Assembly (NCBI RefSeq): GCF_900163795.1
Contig: NZ_FWFD01000020.1
Coordinates: 1 to 44,731, forward strand
Direction of reading: 5' to 3'
DNA length: 44,731 bases
DNA from: Vagococcus fluvialis bH819
GTDB lineage: Bacteria; Bacillota; Bacilli; Lactobacillales; Vagococcaceae
The position numbers were made by a program, and so were the translations under genes. Shown here in pieces: positions 1 through 8,320 of the stretch (position 1 is its first letter; every line of letters starts with the position of its first letter). The notes below the pieces were generated by a model. That model was not told where the DNA came from and ran no database searches. It saw nothing but the letters and a program-made list of their open reading frames with translations.

Positions 1-80
1 AGTTGTCATAGGAGTAGATTTTTTATTCCGGACTACATCAGCGTGATGAAAAAATCACATTGTTCCAAGCAACTGGAGGA
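1..80 (+). repeat. Partial tandem intergenic structured repeat (left array)
   Basis: This stretch holds the 3' end of one repeat unit (1-29, beginning AGTTGTCATAGGAG), the conserved linker (about 29-48, CCGGACTACATCAGCGTGAT) and the first part of the next unit (49-80, containing TTCCAAGCAACTGGAG). The same blocks in the same order occur at 44553-44731. The array is cut by the window edge on the left. The next unit stops after about 80 bases, where the terminator of the minus-strand carboxypeptidase gene begins. Function is unknown; see the findings for the structural argument. Confidence 0.75.
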
Positions 81-83
81 AAT

Positions 84-131
84 TAAAAAAGCACATCTAA
101 AGCTAGCTGTTAGGCCTAACTTTAGATGTGC
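84..131 (-). terminator. Rho-independent terminator of the M32 carboxypeptidase gene
   Basis: On the minus strand, GCACATCTAAAG (arm at 120-131) pairs perfectly over 12 bp with CTTTAGATGTGC (arm at 91-102), and six T follow (85-90). The 17-base loop contains two further small palindromes (AGCTAGCT and GTTAGGCCTAAC). It lies 10 bases after the stop codon of the gene ending at 142. Confidence 0.9.
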
Positions 132-141
132 GCCAAAAAAC

Positions 142-1641
142 TTATTTCACTTGATACACATCAAAATATAACTCTCTCATATAATCAATTAAATATTGAG
201 GGTTTAAGTTTTCTCCTGTTGCGTCCATAATTAATTGATTTGGTTTTCTTGAACTGCCATATTGGTGAATGTTTTCAGTTAACCATTCACGAATTGATGA
301 ATAATCGTCTGAAGCTAAAATTTCTTCTACATCCATTACTTTGTTCATCGCATGATGTAATTGAGCTGCATACATATAACCTAGAGCATATGATGGGAAG
401 TAACCAAAGCTACCTCCTGCCCAGTGTACATCTTGTAGGATACCCTCTAAATCATTTTCAGGGCGGATTCCTAAATATTCTTCGTATTTATCATTCCAAA
501 TTTTTGGAAGGTCCGCCACATCAATTTCATCGTTAAAAATCATTTTTTCGATTTCATAACGAATAATAATATGCAGTGGGTAAGTTAATGAATCTGATTC
601 AATCCGAACAAGGCTTGGTTTTGTTTCTTTAAGCCCTTTGTAGAACGTATCGTTATCAATCCCTTTAAATGTATCACCTGTTAATGATTGTAAAAGTGGG
701 TATTGTTTACTCCAGAACGCTTTACTTCCACCGACAATAATTTCATTGAATAATGATTGTGACTCATGAATCCCCATAGATGTTCCACCAGCAAGTGGGG
801 TGTAATCATACTTAGCGTCAACATGTTGTTCGTACATGCCGTGACCTGCTTCATGAATTGTTCCAAACGTTGCCATAGTAAAATCATTTTCACGCCATCT
901 TGTTGTAATACGAGCGTCATTACGGTTTAAGTTCAACATGAAAGGATGAACTGTATCATCTAAACGTCCTTTAGAAAAATCATAACCGATTCTTTCAATA
1001 ACTGTTGTGATGAACTCTTTTTGATTTTCGATTGGCACATTGTAGCTGACAAAATCAGTATGTGGTGCTGTCCCTTTTTCTTCAATCTCAGCTCTGATTG
1101 CCATAATACCGTCTTTCACTTGTTTAAAGACATCATCTAAAATTGCGGTTGTCATGCCTGGTTCGTATTGATTTAAAAGAACGTCATAGTTTGTCGCTTC
1201 AGATTTTTTCCATAGCGGAATAAATTCTTTCGTCATTTTAATAATTTCTTCTAAAGTTTCTTTGTAGATAGCGTAATCTTTAGCTTCTCTAGCATTTACC
1301 CAAATACTATGCGCATTTGATGTTAGTTTTGAGAAAACTTGGAAACGATCCACAGGAATATTATTGTTTAAATCAAAATTCTCTTTGGTTTTAGCGTAAA
1401 CTTGTTTACCAAAATCTGACAACTCGTCTTGATTGGCTTCAAAATAAGTTAAGTAATCTTTCATGGTTTGGTTCGTTGATTTCTCAAAAGCCATTCCTGA
1501 TAAATAACTAGTCATCTCAGAACGATAAGATGCCCCTTTTTCAGGCATACCAGTTTGACTATCCCATTCAGATAATCCCACAGCTTCTTGAAGCAATGAA
1601 ATTTCTTTTAAATAAGCTAAAAATTCTTGCTCTTTACTCAT
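142..1641 (-). CDS. M32 family metallocarboxypeptidase (thermostable carboxypeptidase 1 type)
   Basis: A zinc-dependent carboxypeptidase that removes residues one by one from peptide C-termini, presumably in the cytoplasm because no signal peptide is visible. The 499-residue length fits family M32. The zinc site is at residues 263-267 (HEAGH, an HEXXH motif), and the third ligand is probably Glu293 in the following HESQS motif. I start at the ATG at 1641 (MSKEQEF), which has GAGAGGGA a few bases upstream; the frame stays open to 1767, but that stretch overlaps the upstream methyltransferase gene and lacks family similarity. Only one base separates it from the stop of that gene, so the two are probably co-transcribed and end at the hairpin at 84-131. 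The physiological substrate cannot be read from the sequence. Confidence 0.95.
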   Translation of the reverse strand: MSKEQEFLAYLKEISLLQEAVGLSEWDSQTGMPEKGASYRSEMTSYLSGMAFEKSTNQTMKDYLTYFEANQDELSDFGKQVYAKTKENFDLNNNIPVDRFQVFSKLTSNAHSIWVNAREAKDYAIYKETLEEIIKMTKEFIPLWKKSEATNYDVLLNQYEPGMTTAILDDVFKQVKDGIMAIRAEIEEKGTAPHTDFVSYNVPIENQKEFITTVIERIGYDFSKGRLDDTVHPFMLNLNRNDARITTRWRENDFTMATFGTIHEAGHGMYEQHVDAKYDYTPLAGGTSMGIHESQSLFNEIIVGGSKAFWSKQYPLLQSLTGDTFKGIDNDTFYKGLKETKPSLVRIESDSLTYPLHIIIRYEIEKMIFNDEIDVADLPKIWNDKYEEYLGIRPENDLEGILQDVHWAGGSFGYFPSYALGYMYAAQLHHAMNKVMDVEEILASDDYSSIREWLTENIHQYGSSRKPNQLIMDATGENLNPQYLIDYMRELYFDVYQVK

Positions 1642-1642
1642 T

Positions 1643-2797
1643 TTATTCCCTCTCTTCTCTTGGTTTTCTTGGAGGTCGTGTGCCCCAATATTGAAATAGG
1701 TCCGTACGTAACGCACCGTTATATAGTTTTCTTTTCTTAGTCGATCTTGGGCCATAATGTTTTTCAAAAGTTAAATCACTGGTTAAGAAATATTTACTCC
1801 AAGTTGGCATTGAACGATATGTTTTGCCCATTAATTTATACAGCGCCTGAACAGTTTCTTCTTCACCCAAACGTTCACCGTATGGCGGATTGGCAACAAT
1901 AACGCCATACTCTTTATCTGTCGTAAAATCACTTAAATTCATTTGTTTAAAGGTAATATCATCACCTAATCCAACTTCTTCTGCATTTCGTTTTGCAATA
2001 GCAATCATTTTAGGATCAATATCTGTTCCCATAATATCCAGTTCAGTTTCGTAATCCACTTTACTTTCAGCCTCAGCGCGAACTCTATCTACGACAGATT
2101 TATCTACCCATGGCCAAGATTCAAACATGAAATCACGATTAAACCCAGGTGCCATGTTACGGCCAATTAAGGCTGCTTCAATACAAAATGTTCCTGAACC
2201 GCATACTGGATCATAAAACGGACGATCTTTACGCCAATTAGTTAATTGAATAATAGCCGCTGCCATATTTTCTTTAAGTGGCGCACCACCTTTTTCGAGA
2301 CGGTAGCCACGTTTAAACAAACTTGGACCAGTTGTATCTAATGTAATAGTCACTTTATCTTTAAGTAAAGCTACCTCAATTGGGAACTTCACACCTGTTT
2401 CAGGTAGACGACCATATCTTGAATAATAATCACTCAAACGATTAACAATCGCTTTTTTAGTAATTGATTGGCAATCTGAAACACTAAAAAGCGTTGATTT
2501 AATCGATTTTCCAGCAACTGGAAATTCAGCATCCATTGGTAAAATATCTTCCCAAGCAATTGCTTTTGTTTTTTCGAACAATTCTTCAAAGGTCGTTGCT
2601 TCAAATTCAGCTACAATTATTTTTACACGATCTGCTGTTCTTAACCATAAGTTGGCTGTTGCAATGGTTGCAATGTCACCATTAAAAATAGCTTTACCAT
2701 TTTCAACTTGACACTCAATACCTAAATCCCTTAATTCTTTACCTACTAGCGCTTCAATCCCACTAGCAGCAGTTGCAACTAATTTATATTGCTTCAT
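1643..2797 (-). CDS. THUMP-domain class I RNA methyltransferase (RlmL/YpsC family, 23S rRNA guanine-N2)
   Basis: This 384-residue protein has the layout of the RlmL N-terminal half, or Bacillus YpsC: an N-terminal ferredoxin-like/THUMP RNA-binding part (about 1-160), then a Rossmann methyltransferase domain. The SAM-binding loop is visible at about 196-205 (DPVCGSGTFC), followed by an acidic TDIDP motif near 258 and the catalytic NPPYGERLG at 303-311. Family members methylate N2 of a guanine in 23S rRNA; the exact position here is inferred, not seen. The order gpsB-rnpB-this gene is common in Firmicutes. The M32 carboxypeptidase follows after one base, so both probably share a transcript. Confidence 0.9.
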   Translation of the reverse strand: MKQYKLVATAASGIEALVGKELRDLGIECQVENGKAIFNGDIATIATANLWLRTADRVKIIVAEFEATTFEELFEKTKAIAWEDILPMDAEFPVAGKSIKSTLFSVSDCQSITKKAIVNRLSDYYSRYGRLPETGVKFPIEVALLKDKVTITLDTTGPSLFKRGYRLEKGGAPLKENMAAAIIQLTNWRKDRPFYDPVCGSGTFCIEAALIGRNMAPGFNRDFMFESWPWVDKSVVDRVRAEAESKVDYETELDIMGTDIDPKMIAIAKRNAEEVGLGDDITFKQMNLSDFTTDKEYGVIVANPPYGERLGEEETVQALYKLMGKTYRSMPTWSKYFLTSDLTFEKHYGPRSTKKRKLYNGALRTDLFQYWGTRPPRKPREERE

Positions 2798-2830
2798 TTA
2801 TAATCTTCCTTTTTTTTAAAATTTATCTAT

Positions 2831-2865
2831 AAAAAAAGCCTTCCAAAAAATAAATTAAGGAAGGC
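2831..2865 (-). terminator. Rho-independent terminator after rnpB
   Basis: On the minus strand GCCTTCC (2859-2865) pairs with GGAAGGC (2838-2844) and is followed by seven T (2831-2837). It sits 11 bases past the 3' end of the RNase P RNA and before the ATG of the methyltransferase gene at 2797. That gene must then rely on read-through or on a promoter in the roughly 30 bases between. Confidence 0.85.
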
Positions 2866-2876
2866 AACCCTGAATG

Positions 2877-3256
2877 CTGTAGTTTTCTATAAGCCATGTT
2901 CTGTATTAATAATCGTCAGGAACAATTATTAACGATAACCATCTGTCTACAGATTACTCTGTCCCTTTTCTAGGTTCAATTCCCTGAAAAAGGTGCCCCT
3001 ACCATAAGTTTGGGTTGCTCGCTCGAGGGGTTTACCCGTTCCACTAATTTCATTTCTAAAATTACTTCGTCACTGTGGCACTTTCAAGAATACTCCAGCA
3101 TAGCTTGACACCTTAGCTGTTTTTTCTGCCGTTATTCTTTATTCAAGAATACCTTAACTTATTTTTTCATTAAGCACGAACACTACAAACATCTCAGTTT
3201 GTGCGAGCATGGACTTTCCTCAACTTTTGACAGCTGCGATTATCCGAAAACTACAG
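2877..3256 (-). ncRNA. rnpB: RNase P RNA, bacterial type B
   Basis: Catalytic RNA subunit of RNase P, which cleaves the 5' leader from precursor tRNAs. The minus strand carries the hallmark conserved block GAGGAAAGTCCATGCTCGCA near the 5' side (around 3200-3225). The ends pair as helix P1: CTGTAGTTTTC at 3246-3256 against GAAAACTACAG at 2877-2887. The roughly 380-base length and low GC fit the Bacillus-type (B) class. It lies between gpsB and a THUMP methyltransferase gene, a familiar Firmicutes arrangement. The ends are set from P1 and may be off by a few bases. Confidence 0.93.
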
Positions 3257-3282
3257 ATTACTATTTATTTCATTTTTTATTC

Positions 3283-3705
3283 TTAGAAACGTCTTGTTGC
3301 ATCTAGATCTTCTTTTTCATCTAATACTCGTTGTGCTGCATTGTTTAGCATACTTTTAGCATTATCAGAAATATCAGATACTGGTGTTTCTTCTAATTTA
3401 CTCCCAAAAACGTGTTTTTCCAAATTAGATAAACGTTTTAGAATATCAAAATTAGTCACTGCTGTTGTTTTTGGTGCATCTTGTTTCATTCTTGATAAAG
3501 TTGCTTGATTTTGAGTCAATTGATCCACTTTGTTAACTAAGCGATGGTTTTCTTCTTTTAAAGCCAACAATTCTTGATTATAAGCTTCATAATCTTTGAT
3601 AACATTATCTAAAAACTCATCAACTTCAATTGGATCATAACCTCTGACTTTAGTTTTAAACTCTTTTTGTAAAATATCTCTAGCTGAATACACTAATTTA
3701 GCCAA
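3283..3705 (-). CDS. gpsB: Cell division protein GpsB
   Basis: GpsB is a cytoplasmic hexameric adaptor at the septum that links penicillin-binding proteins and the divisome. The 140-residue protein has the DivIVA/GpsB lipid- and PBP-binding N-domain with the characteristic FKTKVRGYDPIEVDEFLD (residues 16-33), a coiled coil to about residue 70, a variable linker, and a short C-terminal helical segment (about 110-140). The start is TTG at 3705, with GAGGTG six bases upstream. A sigma-A-like promoter lies at 3767-3795. Next to ponA (a class A PBP, the usual GpsB client) across a divergent intergenic region, the context fits cell-wall synthesis. Confidence 0.95.
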   Translation of the reverse strand: MAKLVYSARDILQKEFKTKVRGYDPIEVDEFLDNVIKDYEAYNQELLALKEENHRLVNKVDQLTQNQATLSRMKQDAPKTTAVTNFDILKRLSNLEKHVFGSKLEETPVSDISDNAKSMLNNAAQRVLDEKEDLDATRRF

Positions 3706-3766
3706 TTAACACACCTCGTTTTTAATTACTCACTAACACTGATAAAAAACACAACATAATATTTCA

Positions 3767-3795
3767 ATTGTATCTAATTATTTTTAATAAATCAA
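3767..3795 (-). promoter_or_regulatory. Predicted sigma-A promoter of gpsB
   Basis: On the minus strand the -35 is TTGATT (3790-3795), the spacer 17 bases and the -10 TACAAT (3767-3772). It lies about 60 bases upstream of the TTG start of gpsB. Predicted by eye only. Confidence 0.55.
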
Positions 3796-3918
3796 ATTGA
3801 AAGTTGTTCCATTCATATACACTATAAAGATTTTTTCCTTATAAAACAACTATTTTATTAAAAAATTTTAAAATAAGTGATTTATTTTAAGTAAAAAGCA
3901 AGTTTTAACTTATTTTCT

Positions 3919-3947
3919 TTTCAATGTAATAAATTTTTTGATATAAT
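3919..3947 (+). promoter_or_regulatory. Predicted extended -10 promoter of recU-ponA
   Basis: A perfect extended -10 (TGATATAAT, 3939-3947) is preceded, 17 bases before TATAAT, by a weak -35 (TTTCAA, 3919-3924). The expected transcription start at about 3953-3955 would put the AGGAG ribosome site (3955-3959) almost at the 5' end of the message, so the leader would be unusually short. Confidence 0.55.
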
Positions 3948-3960
3948 ACTGACTAGGAGT

Positions 3961-4593
3961 GTGATATATCTGACTATAAATTATCCTAAAGGAAGCCTTA
4001 ATCGAACATTTCAAAATAGTAATAAAAAGCAAAAGAAATCTGTTACCTTTGCTAATCGTGGAATGTCTTTTGAAGCTGAAATTAATCAAACTAATCAATA
4101 CTACTTAGATAAGGGAATAGCTGTTATTCACAAAAAGCCTACACCCATTCAAATTGTTTCTGTTGATTACCCTAAAAGAAGTGCTGCAGTTATTAAAGAA
4201 GCCTACTTTAAAGAAGCCTCAACAACTGACTACAATGGCGTTTATAAAGGTAAGTATATTGACTTTGAAGCTAAACAAACAAAAAACAAAACATCTTTTC
4301 CATTAAGTAATTTTCATGAACATCAAATCATTCATATGAAAAATTGTTTAAAACAAGATGGGATTACTTTTGTTTTAATTTACTTTTCAACCAATAAACG
4401 TTACTTTTTAGTTTCTGCTAGTGTTATTATTAATTTTTGGGACAAACAAACTATTGAAGGTAGAAAATCAATTCCGCTTTCTGATATTGAAAAAAAAGGA
4501 TTTGAGATTCACCCAGGATTTGTTCCTAGAATTCCATATCTTAACATTTTAGATCAACATTTTATCGAAGGAGATTATTTTAATGGAGAATAG
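3961..4593 (+). CDS. recU: Holliday junction resolvase RecU
   Basis: RecU is the Firmicutes Holliday-junction resolvase, acting with RuvAB in recombinational repair and chromosome segregation. The family signature is clear: NRGMSFE, HKKPTPIQIV, DYPKRSAAVI and TTDYNGVYKGKYIDFEAK. The last carries the acidic and lysine residues of the restriction-endonuclease-like catalytic core; NFHEHQI follows. The start is uncertain. GTG at 3961 is only one base from AGGAG (3955-3959), too close for normal use; CTG at 3970 (giving MTINYPKG) has ten-base spacing. No ATG lies near the expected N-terminus. The 3' end overlaps ponA by 11 bases. The recU-ponA pair is conserved in Firmicutes. Confidence 0.93.
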   Translation: MIYLTINYPKGSLNRTFQNSNKKQKKSVTFANRGMSFEAEINQTNQYYLDKGIAVIHKKPTPIQIVSVDYPKRSAAVIKEAYFKEASTTDYNGVYKGKYIDFEAKQTKNKTSFPLSNFHEHQIIHMKNCLKQDGITFVLIYFSTNKRYFLVSASVIINFWDKQTIEGRKSIPLSDIEKKGFEIHPGFVPRIPYLNILDQHFIEGDYFNGE

Positions 4594-6823
4594 ACCCACG
4601 GGCAGAATGAGACCCGAAAAAAGAAAAAAAAGCAAAGGTAAAATAGTTCTTATCACATGCATTATTTTACTTACTTTAATTTGTATTCCTTTGGTTATTG
4701 GTAGCGCTACTTTTTTCTACTACGTAAAAGATGCGCCTGAATTAAATTTCAAAAAACTTGAAGATACTCGTTCTTCAATTGTTTATGATATTAAAGAAAG
4801 TCCTATCGTCACTCTTGGTGAAAAAAATCGAGAGGTTATCAAACCAAATGAAATTCCACCAACAATGAAACAAGCAGTTATTTCTATTGAGGATAAACGG
4901 TTTGAAAAACATATTGGAGTGGACCCAATACGTATTATGGGAGCAGCTGTTTCAAATATCAAAGGAAATAATCGTCAAGGTGGTAGTACATTAACGCAAC
5001 AACTAATCAAGCTTTCTTACTTTTCTCATAAAAAAGAAGATCAAACGATTAAGAGAAAGGCACAAGAGGCTTGGCTTTCTGTTGAATTAGAGAAAAAAAA
5101 ATCAAAAGATGAAATTTTAACCTACTACATTAATCGCGTTTATATGGCTAATGGTGTTTATGGAATGAAAACTGCTTCAAAAACTTACTATGGTAAAGAG
5201 TTTGGTGATTTGTCATTAGCCCAATATGCATTACTTGCTGGTATTCCACAAGCGCCTAATGATTATGATCCTTATACACAAAAAGATAATGCTAAAAAAA
5301 GACGTGATGTCGTTTTAAATGAAATGTATAAAGATAAAAAAATATCTGAAACAGATTATAAAGCGGCTATTGCTGAACCAATTGATACTGGTTTAATTCC
5401 GTTAAAAGAAGATTCTACTTTAGATATCGTAACGGATAATTACATTACCGAAGTTATTAAAGAAGTTGAGAAAAAATCGAAAAAGAATGTTTATACTGAT
5501 GGACTTAAAGTCTATACAAATATGGATATGGAAGCTCAAACTTATCTATATAATTTAATTAATAATGAAAATTCAACTATTAATTTCCCAGATGATAAAT
5601 TTCAAGCCACAGCAACACTTGTTGATGTGAAAACAGGAAATGTCAATGCTCAAATTGGTAGTCGAAAAGTACCAGACAAAGGTCTCCGTGCTAGAAATGG
5701 TGCTGTAGAAAACAAACGTGACATTGGTTCTACAACAAAGCCTTTGGTTGCTTACGGTCCCTCTGTTGAGAATCTAAATTACGGTTCTGGCGAAATTTAT
5801 GTCGATGAACCTTATAAATACAAAAGTAATGGTGAATCCGTTTATAACTATGATCGATCATATCGTGGATCCTTAACCATGAGAGAGTCTCTTGTTGACT
5901 CACGTAACGTTCCTGCATTGAAAGCTCTGGATGAAGTCGGTACTGATCAATCAAAAGATTTCATCAAAAAATTAGGTTTTGGTAATGACGTTTATGAATC
6001 ATCTGCCATTACAATGCAAGGTTCTTCGCAGCAATTAGCCTCAGCCTACGCTGCTTTTGCTAATGGTGGTGTTTACTACGAACCTTCATATGTTAGTAAA
6101 ATTGTTTATGAAGATGGGACAGAAGAAAAATTTGAACCAAATGGTAATCGTGCGATGAAAGAATCAACTGCCTATATTATCACCGATATGTTAAAAGATG
6201 TTATTATTAGAGGTACTGGTGTAGATGCTCAGGTACCACAACTTATTCAAGCTGGAAAAACAGGTAAATCTAACTATTCAGATGAAGACCTTCCTAAAGT
6301 AAAAGGTTACGGTGTTGGTTCTCCAGATGTTACATTTGCTGGCTATACACCTAAATATTCATTTGCTGTTTGGACTGGTTATAACGATTATCTCGAACCA
6401 ATTCCAATTGCCTATGAACAACTTGCTATGGATATTTATCGTGAGTATATGACTTTCTTATACCAAAATCTTGAAGTATCGGATTGGAAACAACCAGAAG
6501 ATGTAACCAGAGTTGGCAACGAAGTCTACTTAAACAGTCATGTTGGTTCTCAAGGCAAAAAAACTTACAATACATCATACAGTTCGTATTCTTCTGAAAG
6601 TTATGCGCCAATTAATGAAAAAGAATCTGAGAAAGTTGCTCCTCCAGAGTCTTCTGTTGCTCCACCTAAGGAATCAGTCGCTCCTCCAGAGTCTTCTGTT
6701 CCGCCAAAGGAATCAGTCGCTCCTCCAACAGAATCATCTTCTATCCCTCCTAAGAAGGATGAAGAAAACGAAAATAATAATAATAACGGCGGAGAAAATC
6801 CGCCTCCTAAAAAAGCAAATTAA
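4583..6823 (+). CDS. ponA: Class A penicillin-binding protein 1A (bifunctional peptidoglycan synthase)
   Basis: A membrane-anchored enzyme that polymerises glycan strands and cross-links peptides. Residues 1-20 are cytoplasmic and very basic, and about 21-47 form the single membrane segment. The GT51 glycosyltransferase domain shows the catalytic EDKRFEKH (Glu103) and GGSTLTQQ (133-140). The transpeptidase domain has all three motifs: STTK (nucleophile Ser383), SRN (440-442) and KTG (559-561). The C-terminal 70-80 residues are a low-complexity tail of repeated APPESS/PPKES blocks ending in an Asn-rich stretch, so the protein is 746 residues long. The start ATG has AAGGAG nine bases upstream and lies inside the end of recU, suggesting translational coupling. 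It ends at a bidirectional terminator. Confidence 0.96.
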   Translation: MENRPTGRMRPEKRKKSKGKIVLITCIILLTLICIPLVIGSATFFYYVKDAPELNFKKLEDTRSSIVYDIKESPIVTLGEKNREVIKPNEIPPTMKQAVISIEDKRFEKHIGVDPIRIMGAAVSNIKGNNRQGGSTLTQQLIKLSYFSHKKEDQTIKRKAQEAWLSVELEKKKSKDEILTYYINRVYMANGVYGMKTASKTYYGKEFGDLSLAQYALLAGIPQAPNDYDPYTQKDNAKKRRDVVLNEMYKDKKISETDYKAAIAEPIDTGLIPLKEDSTLDIVTDNYITEVIKEVEKKSKKNVYTDGLKVYTNMDMEAQTYLYNLINNENSTINFPDDKFQATATLVDVKTGNVNAQIGSRKVPDKGLRARNGAVENKRDIGSTTKPLVAYGPSVENLNYGSGEIYVDEPYKYKSNGESVYNYDRSYRGSLTMRESLVDSRNVPALKALDEVGTDQSKDFIKKLGFGNDVYESSAITMQGSSQQLASAYAAFANGGVYYEPSYVSKIVYEDGTEEKFEPNGNRAMKESTAYIITDMLKDVIIRGTGVDAQVPQLIQAGKTGKSNYSDEDLPKVKGYGVGSPDVTFAGYTPKYSFAVWTGYNDYLEPIPIAYEQLAMDIYREYMTFLYQNLEVSDWKQPEDVTRVGNEVYLNSHVGSQGKKTYNTSYSSYSSESYAPINEKESEKVAPPESSVAPPKESVAPPESSVPPKESVAPPTESSSIPPKKDEENENNNNNGGENPPPKKAN

Positions 6824-6826
6824 AAA

Positions 6827-6863
6827 AAGCGATTCAGAAAATTATTTCTGAATCGCTTTTTTT
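6827..6863. terminator. Bidirectional terminator between ponA and nth
   Basis: AAGCGATTCAGAAA pairs with TTTCTGAATCGCTT across a short AT loop, with A-tract before and T-tract after, so it can stop ponA on the plus strand and nth on the minus strand. Confidence 0.9.
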
Positions 6864-6922
6864 ATAGTCAGAGGATTAAAAATCTGCTCAGAGCAAAACG
6901 ACTTTTGACCACCCTCTTCTTA

Positions 6923-7561
6923 CTATATATTTTTTTGACCTTCAGGACAGAGATCTAATAACGGACAACCTTCACATTTTGGTTTCCTTGCTACGCAATG
7001 ATACCTACCAAATAAAATGATAGTATGATGTGCCTGAATCCATCTGTCTTTCGGTATTTTTTTCATTAAAGCATCTTCCACTTCAACTACCGAAGCAGAT
7101 TGTTTACAAATTCGTAACCGCTTAGCCACACGTTCAACATGGGTATCCACAGCAATTGCGGGGACTCCAAACATATCTCCAGCCACAACATTTGCCGTTT
7201 TTTTTCCTACTCCTGGAAGTTTAATCATCTCTTCAATGGTTTTAGGGACTTGTCCATTATATTCTTTTACAAGCAATTGAGATGTTTTTATTATATTTTT
7301 AGCTTTATTTTTATATAAACCAATTGTTTTAATCCGTTCCATTACATCTTCAAGGGGAGCTGCTGCTAAAGTTTCTGCTGTGGGATACATTGAAAATAAA
7401 TTAGGTGTCGCTTTATTAACTGATACATCTGTCGCTTGGGCACTTAATATCACAGCAATTAAATATTGAAAAGAAGACTCATGATCTAATTCCCCTTGCG
7501 CATTTGGAAACATCATTTCCATTCGGTTTAGTGCTTCAACTGTTTTTTTTCCAGATAACAT
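6923..7561 (-). CDS. nth: Endonuclease III (DNA glycosylase/AP lyase)
   Basis: A base-excision repair enzyme that removes oxidised pyrimidines and cleaves the abasic site. The 212-residue protein has the helix-hairpin-helix LPGVGKKTA (115-123) with the catalytic Lys120, then Asp139 in VDTHVERVA. Near the C-terminus, four cysteines in C-x6-C-x2-C-x5-C spacing (from CVARKPKCEGC) bind the 4Fe-4S cluster. It follows dnaD after 12 bases, and dnaD-nth beside ponA-recU is a conserved Firmicutes block. In this genome the two pairs converge rather than run in one direction. ATG start with an AGGTGA ribosome site. Confidence 0.96.
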   Translation of the reverse strand: MLSGKKTVEALNRMEMMFPNAQGELDHESSFQYLIAVILSAQATDVSVNKATPNLFSMYPTAETLAAAPLEDVMERIKTIGLYKNKAKNIIKTSQLLVKEYNGQVPKTIEEMIKLPGVGKKTANVVAGDMFGVPAIAVDTHVERVAKRLRICKQSASVVEVEDALMKKIPKDRWIQAHHTIILFGRYHCVARKPKCEGCPLLDLCPEGQKNI

Positions 7562-7573
7562 CTACTCACCTAC

Positions 7574-8281
7574 TTACGATTGATTAGGATTTAACCAGTT
7601 ATGTAGAGGCACAAAAGGTAATTCCTCTTCCTTATTATTAGATTCATTTTGGGCATCTATTTGAGATAACCTTTTCTTTTGATCCTGTTGAACTTGTTGT
7701 TTTGATTTTAAATTTTTACGTTCCCACGATAATAAAATTCGGTCAATATACTTCAAACTATAGGCTTGATTTAGTACTGCTTCTCTCAAAGCAAGTTCAA
7801 TTAATTCAACTTCATATTTGTCCTGATTCAGCCAACTTTGAATTGTTTCATATTCAATAGGTGATAAAGGTCGGCCAAATTCAATCTCAAATGTTTGAAA
7901 AAGAGTTGTCACCTTATTCTCACTTTTAATTTGAACTTCCTTTTCTTGTTGTTGCTCTAAATAGTTAGCTAATTTGTCATAAATTAACGTTAAATCATAT
8001 CGATCTTCCGTTTGTCCTTGCTGATTCATCAATGTTTCTATGGAGATAGCTCCTTTATCATTCAATCCTTGAAGTAAGCGATACAAGTCTTCAACAGGCG
8101 TTGTCATGACTTCAGAAACCAAGTTTAAATCAGGAAAATAGTTACCTTCTTGACTGCATTTAAGTAATTGAATATAGAATAAAAATTCTTGGTCTGATAG
8201 TCCAATTTTTTTATAATTGGTTAATAATAAATTTGATATAGTTGTCATATCAGCTTTCAAAAAATCTTTAATACTTAGCAT
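7574..8281 (-). CDS. dnaD: Primosomal replication protein DnaD
   Basis: DnaD acts in PriA- and DnaA-dependent loading of the replicative helicase in Firmicutes. The protein has the N-terminal winged-helix domain (about 1-100, with a TTISNLLLTNYKKIGL-type start) and the C-terminal DnaD/DnaB2 domain (about 130-200), ending in the YIDRILLSW helix that matches the YxxxIxxxW DNA-binding motif. I place the start at ATG 8281 (MLSIKDFLKAD). A GTG at 8296 would add five residues, but it lies where transcription from the extended -10 at 8307-8315 would begin, leaving no leader. The upstream ribosome site is weak in either case. It is followed closely by nth. Confidence 0.9.
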   Translation of the reverse strand: MLSIKDFLKADMTTISNLLLTNYKKIGLSDQEFLFYIQLLKCSQEGNYFPDLNLVSEVMTTPVEDLYRLLQGLNDKGAISIETLMNQQGQTEDRYDLTLIYDKLANYLEQQQEKEVQIKSENKVTTLFQTFEIEFGRPLSPIEYETIQSWLNQDKYEVELIELALREAVLNQAYSLKYIDRILLSWERKNLKSKQQVQQDQKKRLSQIDAQNESNNKEEELPFVPLHNWLNPNQS

Positions 8282-8306
8282 GAAACACTCACTCACTTTC
8301 TTATTT

Positions 8307-8315
8307 AGTATATCA
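8307..8315 (-). promoter_or_regulatory. Predicted extended -10 of the dnaD-nth promoter
   Basis: On the minus strand TGATATACT is an extended -10 element; no good -35 is visible. It lies between the stop codon of the GH3 gene and dnaD, so dnaD-nth can be transcribed independently. Confidence 0.4.
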
Positions 8316-8320
8316 AAGTA

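Noticed and set aside
240-536. Plus-strand open frame opposite the M32 carboxypeptidase
   Set aside because: No ribosome site, no recognisable family, and fully antisense to a clear gene.
1642-1767. N-terminal extension of the M32 carboxypeptidase
   Set aside because: It overlaps the methyltransferase coding sequence, has no ribosome site, and is not part of the family; the ATG at 1641 has a good one.
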